From Omphiscola glabra (lineage: Eukaryota > Mollusca > Gastropoda > Lymnaeidae), in NCBI GenBank assembly GCA_964017045.1, contig OZ024807.1, forward strand, positions 10,981,893 to 11,045,892: a stretch of 64,000 bases of DNA, in the 5' to 3' direction. Below, one piece after another: positions 41,413 through 51,100 of this stretch; within the stretch, counting starts at the first letter, position 1; the number at the start of each line of letters is the position of its first letter. Under the pieces are notes generated by a model. That model saw only the letters and a program-made list of their open reading frames with translations, did no database searches and was not told the DNA's origin. A program made the translations under genes and the position numbers.

Positions 41413-41697
41413 CCGTATCCGGAATATTGATCGAAAGAAATTTCGTCGACGGAAAATTGATCGACGGAAATTTGATCGAATGGAAATTTGGTCGAATCTT
41501 CTTTTCAGTCTACACGTTAAAATTTTGCTTCAAATTTCTTTTTGAACGCATTAGTTCATTTTACTAATTAGTATAGTGCGTTCAAAAAGAAATTAGACGA
41601 AAATTTTAACGTGTGAACTAAAAAAAAGATTCGTCCAAATTTCCGTTCGATCAATTTTCTGTCGACGAAATTTCTTTCGATCAAATTTCCGGTAACA
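41413..41697. mobile_element. Foldback (Mutator-like) MITE, copy 2, 9-bp target duplication
   Basis: Same family as 28680-28978 but with its ends swapped, so it is inserted in the opposite orientation. The arms fold on each other almost throughout; a GCGTTCAAAAAGAAATT motif flanks the loop. Perfect GTAGATATT lies on both sides (41404-41412 and 41698-41706). There is no coding capacity. Confidence 0.8.
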
Positions 41698-41934
41698 GTA
41701 GATATTGCATGTAACTGGGGTTTCGGTGCGTGTGTGTGGACTGGGGGGGTGGGGGCGGTTGGCGGTGAAAGTGAAGTGCGAAATGGTTTCTTTTAAGGGA
41801 GGGCGAGGGAGGACTGTATGAACATTGCTAGTTTTGTTATGTCTTAGGCTACGGATTCCTCATAGAAGATTCGCTGACTTTAGTTCACTCAAATTGGCGT
41901 CTCCCCAATGCTCCAAAGAAACGATGCGTGGTCC

Positions 41935-42500
41935 AACAGTTGAAATAGTACATCCTGGGGAATTGGAAGGGATGGACAACAGTTGAAATAGTACATCCTG
42001 GGGAATTGGAAGGGATGGCCAACAGTTGAAATAGTACATCCTGAGGAATTGGAAGGGATGGCCAACAGTTGAAATAGCACATCCTGGGGAATTGGAAGGG
42101 ATGGCCAACAGTTGAAATAGTACATCCTGGGGAATTACATCCTGGGGAATTGGAAGGGATGGACAACAGTTGAAATAGTACATCCTGGGGAATTGGAAGG
42201 GATGGCCAACAGTTGAAATAGTACATCCTGAGGAATTGGAAGGGATGGCCAACAGTTGAAATAGCACATCCTGGGGAATTGGAAGGGATGGCCAACAGTT
42301 GAAATAGTACATCCTGGGGAATTGGAAGGGATGGCCAACAGTTGAAATAGTACATCCTGGGGAATTGGAAGGGATGGACAACAGTTGAAATAGTACATCC
42401 TGGGGAGTTGGAAGGGATGGCCAACAGTTGAAATAGTACATCCTGGGGAGTTGGAAGGGATGACCAACAGTTGAAATAGTACATCCTAGTGAATAGGAAG
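41935..42500. repeat. 43-bp minisatellite, 13 copies, with higher-order duplication
   Basis: Units of CAACAGTTGAAATAGTACAT plus CCTGGGGAATTGGAAGGGATGGC repeat every 43 bp. Unit variants (CTGAGG, GCACATCC, GGAC) occur in the same order in units 1-4 and 5-8, and unit 5 carries an extra 15 bp, so a block of four units was duplicated. The long ORFs here (over 200 codons in several frames) are repeat artefacts. Confidence 0.92.
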
Positions 42501-42644
42501 GGATGGCAAAAAACATGAAACAAATAGAGGAGGGGGGAGGGGAGACTGGTGGTCCACCCCATGTGGCATTTTTTTACATGTATATTGAGGGGCGGCACTT
42601 TCGGCCACCTGTTATGTTTGACTTTTTTAAGGAAGAGGGTGGTA

Positions 42645-42870
42645 AATATCTAACCCTAGTCAGGGCTTTAGGCTGTGTATAATCCTAGTCACGCCACTAA
42701 GTACACCAGTTTCAGGGCTCTAGGCTGTGTTTACTCCTAGTCACGCCACTAAGTACACCAATATCAGGACATAGGCTGTGTATAACTATAACATCGCCAG
42801 TAAGTACACCAATATGAAGGCTCAGGCTGCGTCTAACCCTAGTCACGCCACCACGTACACCAATATCGTG
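42645..42870. repeat. About 54-bp tandem repeat, four diverged copies
   Basis: CTAGTCACGCCACTAAGTAC followed by ACCAATATCAGG and GGCTGTGT recurs four times between 42645 and 42870 with substitutions in each copy. Confidence 0.75.
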
Positions 42871-43288
42871 GCTAAAACTAAAAGTAAGTGATATCAACAG
42901 ATGTCTGAACATGCCCATAAAAAAAAGAGTGAAGTTGACTCGACGAGGCGACAAAAAATTGTCTACACACGACAAGATGATCAATGTCACAAGGTGGTCA
43001 GGTGCACGGCTATATGGACGACCACCAGGGCTTTGATTTTTATGCAACACCAACTGTATGCTGTTATATACTGTTAATGTTACAGATACAGTTCGCAGTG
43101 TTTAGAAGAATTAATTGTCGATACTGATACCGGCTGTATGTTGTTACAGACACCAGCTGAAGTCTAGATACTAATACTAGATTCCGCCTAGTTATCTTGA
43201 ACAAAGGGCAATAACTGTTAATATAGCTGAATACAGGTACACAGTTACACGACTAGAGCAGCGGTGTCGAGCCAGGGAGAATATTATG

Positions 43289-43520
43289 TCATACACACCG
43301 AACCGGTATCAATCATACACACCTAACCGGTATCAATAGTACACACCTAACCGGTATGAGTCATACACACGTAACCGGTATCAATAGTACACACCTAACC
43401 AGTATCAGTCATACACACGTAACCGGTATCATTCATACACACCTAACCAGCACTACTCACACACCTAATCGGTACTATCATAAACTAACCAGTACAAATC
43501 ATACACACCCAAACGGTTTC
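43289..43520. repeat. 24-bp minisatellite, about nine copies
   Basis: AACCGGTAT-containing units with ACACACCT/ACACACGT spacers start near 43301, 43325, 43349, 43373, 43397, 43421 and 43445, then decay to 43520. The His/Thr-rich ORF here is an artefact. Confidence 0.85.
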
Positions 43521-44380
43521 ATTACAGCCAAAGAAAGGAAGGATGAAAACATACTATTGGCATTCAAACGACCTAAGGGATGTTCTGTGATTTGTACAAA
43601 CTACGTCCAGTGGGCCAAATTCCAGCCCAAAGTTTTTTTTTATCCGACCTACCTAAAATCTCATTCTTCTTTTTTTTTTTTTTTTTTATAAATTCATTCA
43701 AAGCAACAACAAAAAAAAAAGACATTGGTTGAAAGTTCCTTCAAACACAGGGGAAATTACCACACAGTTAAAATAAAGTTGAAAAATAATGTATGAAATC
43801 TCACCACAATCAAGTATGAGATGAACAGGACAAAAAAAAAATCTGCGACAAAAAAATGTAAGACTTACACCCAATGACCCCACATTTTTGAAATAGTTCA
43901 ACTGTGTTGGCTTAACCAACACCACCCCCCCCCCCAACCGCTACCATTAAAAAAACAAAAACAGACACTGTTATGGCGAAGATGCAAGATTTTCCCAGGG
44001 TCAGCTGCTGATGTGAACGCACTGACAACAGAAACTATGGCTTAACCAAATACCAAGGCGACGTATGGGCAAGGAAATCTGTTGGACTCAGGCCAGGTCC
44101 GGTTGTTGGGCAGTCTTGAGTAAAACAGGAAGAGAGGATTTGCTGCACAACTCCACTTACAGTCCTGAGGGGCACTTGTGGGGGTTAAGTAATTAAAAGA
44201 GTGTTCTCTTTCAGGAACTAACCCGCATAGATATGCTGTTTGCAGTTTTGGACAAAGGATATAGTATAATGCTACTATTAAAACAAAAGAAAGTAAGAGC
44301 ATCAAGGAATGTAATGAAGAATTTAAGGACAAGCTGTAGCAGTGGAGTAAATTCTTTTAAGACTTAGAAGTAGAAGAGGC

Positions 44381-44526
44381 AAAACATGATAACTAACTAA
44401 CATGAGACAGTACACAAAACATGATTCCTAACTAACATGAGACAGTACACAAAACATGATTCCTAACTAGCATGAGACAGTACACAAAACATGATAACTA
44501 ACTAACATGAGACAGTACACAAAACA
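44381..44526. repeat. 35-bp minisatellite, four copies
   Basis: Units beginning AAAACATGAT with CTAACATGAGACAGTACAC start at 44381, 44416, 44451 and 44486, exact 35-bp period. Copies alternate AACTAACTAA and TCCTAACTA. Confidence 0.9.
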
Positions 44527-44957
44527 TTGACAAAGCCTGTAATTTACCAGTGTTTAATTTCAGAGTGAGACTGTTGGATAATAGATAAAAAGACAGGCTA
44601 ATAATAATAATAATAAGATTTTATGCAGTTCAAAGGTCACATCATATCTGACCTAGACCAGTGGTGTAAATTTTCATTACATTTTTTTTTTCTTTCACTA
44701 AATAACAAAAAAAATTATGTTTTTTTGTAATTAATAACAAAAAAATAAACTGACAAACTTCTTTGAAAGTTTATGAACATTAATACTAGAAACCATACAG
44801 GATTGCTCTACTGAAACTTGAGGACAAAATTATTATAAACTAACCTTAAAACACATAGTCCATTACTTCATTAACAAATTATAACAGATGATGAGGAAAT
44901 AAAATACAAAATATTAATAAATAAAATACAAACAAGTTTTGCTATAAAACATGATCC

Positions 44958-44963
44958 TTTATT
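44958..44963 (-). terminator. Likely MRPL37 poly(A) signal
   Basis: AATAAA on the minus strand about 145 nt after the MRPL37 stop codon, a normal distance for a short 3' UTR. The deeper minisatellites (44.4 kb) would then lie outside the transcript. Confidence 0.5.
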
Positions 44964-45105
44964 TCACACACAAGAAAAACAACAAAAACAACTGATCATA
45001 TACAAGACAAATCACAGCATCATGATGCACAATGAATCTCATACAGGGCAATCCACAAACAATAACATACAAGATGACTCACATACAAAAAACATGACAG
45101 GGCAG

Positions 45106-48100
45106 CTACTGTTTGGCCACCTCTGGCAGATTACTCAAATAGACTGCCAAAAATTTATCGAATGCCAGGGGGTCAAAGCTTTCATATCTCGTTTGCTTAA
45201 GTGGTTTTGGCATCCACGGCTGACCAGGAATGATCCTGAACAGGTCAGCCCTGTCTGCCGTCCAAACCAAGTTCTTTATGCCATTGTCAGAATCCAGGTC
45301 TAGAGTGTTGAGCTGTGAAGTGAAATTATTAGGAACATGATAGGAAATATTACTGTCAGTCAACACTAGGAGCAATGTAGTGGTAGGAATTGTTACTGTC
45401 TATCATCACTAGGAACATGGTAGGAAATATTACTGTCAATCAACACTAGGAGCGTGGTAGTGATAGGAATTGTTACTGTCTATCATCACTAGGAACATGA
45501 TAGGAAATATTACTGTCAATCAACACCATCACCAGGAACACTTAGAAACTTTCAATTTTTTCCTGTTCACATTTGAATAGACCAATCAAAATAATGTCAA
45601 CTAATTGTAAAATAACCCCCTTTCCCGGTTCACACCACACATTAATAGTAAGTTTATGAACCTTGGTACATATGATATCACAAATTATTTTGTCTGAACC
45701 TGAATGAGGCATTCCAAGGTTCATGCCCCTATAGAAAAATTGGGTTTGCAGTGCCATGAGATCAGACACAGCACAGTATGCTTCAAGAGAAGAAAATGAA
45801 AGATCTTCCCAAGTCAGGAGTGAAGTAGGGCCAGGTCAAGCCTTCCCAGTTAACATTGAAGTACAACCTGACAGTAGTTGGGAACTCCACATATCCAATG
45901 TCAATCACTTCCAGCTGACATTCCATTGATGAAGAGGTAGGTAGGCCTGAGCAGCACCAACAATAAGCACCCTGAGAACTATTGTCTTAGAAATTGTCAA
46001 ACTTACTGGGTACAACTGTGATGCCAGCATTGTAATCCATGATGGGACGAAACAAGCACAGCTCTGAGCTCCTGAAACAAAGCAGCATTTGCAGCATGTG
46101 CTCCACTCTAAGTATCTGGCATATTACTTGCATCTGCCACATCAAGAGATTGAACCCAGGCTTAGAGCCCAATGACCTAATGCATGGACAACTGGCAGAA
46201 GGGTATTGGGACACTGGACAGCCATGTCTTCGCCACATGGATGTGTTCAATAAAGTTATAAAAGTGCCATGCAAAAGCACCAGCAACTGACATGGTTGAG
46301 CTCAAGACCCTTCCAGTTAGTGCACTGCCATCAAACAGAGAGTTAAACAGGCAAAGATCCAAAATGGAAAACTTGTTAAAAAAGAGCAAGCACGAAGGCT
46401 AAAACATGACAGCCTTTGATTTCTCCTGCAGAATATGCAGCTAAGACTGCCAACCAGGAATCAGATCTAAGTTACTCCTGGAGGCCCTGACAAGAAGCTA
46501 CACCACAGTCTCTCAAAGACAGCCGGTGACAAGAGGCTACAGCATGGACTCTCATAGACAGAGAGAAGAAGCTGCACCCAGTCTCTCATAGACAGTCAAT
46601 GACAAGAAGCTACACCCAGTCTCTCATAGACACTCAATGACAAGAAGCTACACCTAGTCTCTCATAGACACTCAATGACAAGAAGCTACACCTAGTCTCT
46701 CATAGACGGAGGCTGATAGAAAGACTGTTTTAATAGCTTATGTACAAAGCTATGTTAACATTCAAGGCAAAAAATCCTTAATAGATAGTATCCAGTCTAG
46801 TCACACTTAGATTCATGCGAAGTAGTTAAACAGTCGTTTCCCCTGATGCAGCTGATCAGCTTGGTGAACACACCTTTTCAATAACCAAAGTTCATCAATG
46901 AAACACAACAGTGAAAACTTACCTGGAAAAAAGCAAACAGAAATTTATTTTGTTCCAATGACACATGCTGTACACTGATGGGTTCTGGCAGGGTTCTCAC
47001 ATCATTCTAAGAGGAAGGTTCCAGCAAATTTATACAAAAAAAATTATTTTATATTTTTAGATGAAACAGGAAAGGTCTCTATCAATTTTAAAACGTTGTA
47101 TATTAAATACTTTATATGATTGTATATTAAATAATTTATATGATGGTATATTAAATAATTTATATAATAAATTGAATACTGTATTTTCAACCTATAAGAC
47201 GCACCTAATTATAAGATGCACCCGTATATAAGATGCGGGTTTTGACGATTTGTGTAAACAAAAATTATATAAGACGCACGTGGCCTAGCCATCTGCTACA
47301 CTGAGCAATTTATATCCAGTGCTTGCCTTTCCTTTATCATAAATGAAAATTTGTCCAAAGTGTCATCACCCGTCGGATGTAAACAAGGCTTCACTATCAC
47401 TTTTGGTTTACCGGTAGATCCAAGATGTGCATGAGGTGGGATCGCAATGATTATTGTTTATTCTTATCTGCTGCCGGGCCATTAGCGGATGGGTTGAGTA
47501 CCTGGTATCTAAATTCTGAACAATGAACGCCAGATTTAAAAGGCGGCTTCATTGATCTGCTAGGCGAGTGGGATTAGTACCGTATACAGACCAATAAATG
47601 CAAAATGTATGCAGTTAGCATAAATATAAATGTGGGAATAGTCTCGTTACTGCAATATATAAATGAGAGATTTGTGTAAAAAATATTTTACATAAGATGC
47701 ACCCATACATAAGACGCACCCTGGGTGCGGGGTACATAAAACTTTGTGAAAAATGCACCTTATTTAAGCGAAAATATGGTATCCCCAATTGAGTCGTCTA
47801 AACTTATTGAAGAACTATTTGGAAAGCAGTAAAAAAACAAACAAAAAACAATAGATCCGTGGGACAAGGTGGTTATTGTTAGGAGGAAGGATGTTAATAG
47901 ATTTACAGTTATCGATATAAAAACCAATAACCAGTTGTCCTTTACTGCTGCTTACCATTTTAAAATATCATGTATATTTGACCTTGTCATGCCGAAAAGT
48001 CGGGAATGCATTGTAAAAAACGATAGCAGGTTTAAAACCAGATTTCAGATTGATAACTTGTTTAAAAAACAAAACAAAAACAGAATATTCAAATAACCAA

Positions 48101-51100
48101 TTGTGACTTAACAAAGTGGTTAATGTTTTGACTTACTCCATATTTCTGGCGAGCCAATGCCGCTGTGTACATTAAACATGTCATGATTTGTGCAGCCTGG
48201 TAATGTTTCTGTTCCCAGTGGAACTTTCGTGGGATCTGTATGATGGTGTGTGGATTGGTCAACTTCAGGTTGCTGTTGAAAACTTATTAAAAAAATTAAA
48301 AAATAATAGTAATTCGGATATGCATCCAAATATGGCCATAAATAAGTGAACTAAATAAATAGGGTATTGTTATCTTCTTTTAAAAAAGGGGACATAAATC
48401 AAAGTAATCTTCATTAACATTTGTATCTTTTGTGAAATTAATGAAAGTACCCCAAAAATTTGTTATTTTTACAAAGTTAAAAAAACTATATTGATGTCAG
48501 TCTTAAACCTAACCGGCCCTCCATTTTCTAAAGAAGAAGCATGTAGTTTTCAGAAAACTGTAACACTCCTCTTATTGATCACCCCCCCCCCCTCTCACTT
48601 TCTATGGGGAAGATTTACATAATTTTTGGGTGGTTTTAAAATTTTAGCCCAGCTTTGATAATAAATCAACATAACATCTTTAATTCATTTAAGGCTTGAA
48701 CATTTTTTTTTTATAATAAATGAAAAAATTAAGATTGAGTTGGGAATCTTTGAACTAGAATCCCAGCACCACCATTGCATGGTGTTCAACAAGGAAAGGT
48801 ACAAGGCAACCACCTGTTTCACTTGACAGCTCGTAGTTGTTTGTTTCAAGGAAATCCACTGTAGGAAACACTGGCCACATGTCAGGTATTTGATGGGACA
48901 AGCTGGCATCCACGGTGGCCTCATCGCCAAAGGGAGGAAGTGGCTCACTTGAAGTTAGCAGGGCATCCAGAGACTCTTTCATCACTATAGGCTTACCTGA
49001 AAAATTTCAATTTTTTTGGGACAACGACTTCAAGTTATTTAAAAAAAATTAATATTCTGCTCCCATAAAATATTGCAGCAGGAGTCACAAATAAGTTGGG
49101 AACATTTAAATGTCACTCCTTCGCACTGCCTTCTTTTGTTTGATATGCCAGCAGATCTGGAGAAAAACTTGCTCAACGCCACATTGTGTCAGTCTTCTCA
49201 CAAAGCTTAAATGGCCGACTATATCTAAGGTGCTCCCATGGAGCCTTCAATGACTCTCACCTTCTCAATCCCTTTACAATTATCATGTACTGCACAAGAT
49301 AAAGATAATAAAACAAAAAGCTATAAATATTTATTTTTTTAAATTTATGGTATGTTGAAAAAAATATGCATCAATTATCTTTTAAAAATATTTAAATCTG
49401 TAAGAGTCATATATGTTACTTAATGTGCATGACAAATTTCTTATATGGTAACACTTTGCATTATAAAAAGGTGGTTTGTTCAAAATTGCTTTGGATCAAA
49501 GTCACTTTTCCCAGAACCAATTTCATTAGAGATTTCTAAGTACTGTATATTACCAAGCATTACACAGACCATAATGGAAGCCCTTACTTTTTGTTTGAAA
49601 AATAAATAATCCTAAAATATGCCCACTTAAAATGCAATCTGATAATCTTGTTTTATAGCATGCTCCCCCTCCCCTCCTCCCAATGTAGAAACATAAGGTT
49701 ATAAGACAGTAAACTCAATAAATTTGTACAGACAGGCAATATTTATTTTGCTTGATTTAAATTCAAAACAATTACAGGAATCTGTATTACTAGAGCTAGC
49801 AAAATTAACCAACAAAAATATGACTTTGAAGCTATTTTCATTAAAAAAAATGTGTTGCCTATCCCATTAGGAGGGAATGTAACGTTAGACTGCATCCCAG
49901 CAAAGGGGAAATTATATGTGAATTTTCCTTCCTGCAATGTGTTCATAAAAAAATTGATAAATTATACATGCCCTTATAATGCGAACCCCTAACTTTAAGT
50001 AGCATTTTTTACCATAAATTGTTTGCATTATATGCAGTAAGTACATATTTATGTCTACACATATATGAATTAACAGCAAAATACTTACCTTTATAAATGA
50101 CATGAGAATAGAGTGGTAGATTGTTGATACTCTTCCTAGTGTTAAAAGAAGGAAACTCTGCTATCTGTGTCTGACACAGTCTGAGAATATTTCTCAAAAG
50201 AATTTGTCTGCAATAAAAAAATAAATTTTCTCTTTCATGCAATTTTAAAGTAAAAAACAAACAAGTCAACTCATCAACATGATCAAAGAAAACACAGAGT
50301 GTGTGCCTAATGTGGTGTGGGTGTTCGAGAGTGGAATCGTCAAGACAGTACTCATTTCTCTTCTAGCTCCAACATAGCTTTAGTTTCGGGGGAAGGGGGG
50401 GGGGATTAGAAGTGGATATAATTTTGAGAGAAACCCTCAACCAAAGCTATTCCTAGTATACCAGTAGAATTTGATTGGGTTTGGAACAGTTGGCAGGCAG
50501 TAAATGTCCACTGACCACTGGTTCATGGCTGATACAAATAAAACAATAATAATCCCACGACGATAAGATGTTTCTTTAAAGAGTTCTTTATTCTTATTAG
50601 TAGTGGCACCTATCAGGTAAAATTGTGAATCTCAAACTATTTTTGAAAAAAATAAATCTATGTGATTATCTATGTTAATCCATGTTTAACAAGAACAAAA
50701 CCAAATGACAGATCTTACGATGATTTAAGAGGAGTTATCCCAATAGGTCGTACCCAAGCCCAGCGTGGCTTCCTGGGATCAAAAGGCTTGGGCAGCTTCA
50801 CTTCATCTGTGTTCCACTTCTGGGACTGCAAGATGTACCGCTGAAGAATCAGGTCCTGAAAGTTGTAAGTAGAACAGATTTAAATAATATAATAATTTAT
50901 GCACATTTTAGAGTTTAGTGGAAAGAACAAGCCATTTTACTTGTAAAATGTTAATGGTATTTAATTTAATTAATTTTTAAAAATAAATCTTTATTAATTT
51001 TTTAAATCAATTATAAGCTTAAAAAATTTAAGATAGTTATTTAGCTAGAGTTTTGGATAAAATGCGGGTAAATCTAATTAGAAATCATCTTCCTCCAAAT

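Larger units (their letters stand above)
45313..46922 (-). other. MRPL37 intron 8, with two tandem repeats
   Basis: Holds an about 80-bp repeat (AGGAACATG(A/G)TAGGAAAT units at 45331, 45411 and 45490) near the 3' acceptor and an about 39-bp repeat (AGTCTCTCATAGACA units) at 46500-46710. Several exon-sized ORFs occur, but exons 8 and 9 join in phase 0 and match the family without them. Confidence 0.6.

Noticed and set aside
41860..42598. Several overlapping ORFs of 78-237 codons on the minus strand
   Set aside because: They run through the 43-bp minisatellite in all three frames with the same repeated peptide; they are products of the tandem repeat, not a gene.
43356..43691. His/Thr-rich 111-codon ORF
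   Set aside because: It is the 24-bp minisatellite read in an open frame, followed by a poly-T tract.
40876..44526. Possible CRISPR-like arrays
   Set aside because: The arrays are head-to-tail tandem repeats with no unique spacers, in a eukaryotic genome.
45987..46389. Extra MRPL37 exon in intron 8
   Set aside because: Exons 8 and 9 join in phase 0 and match the family length; the ORFs here have no similarity to mL37.
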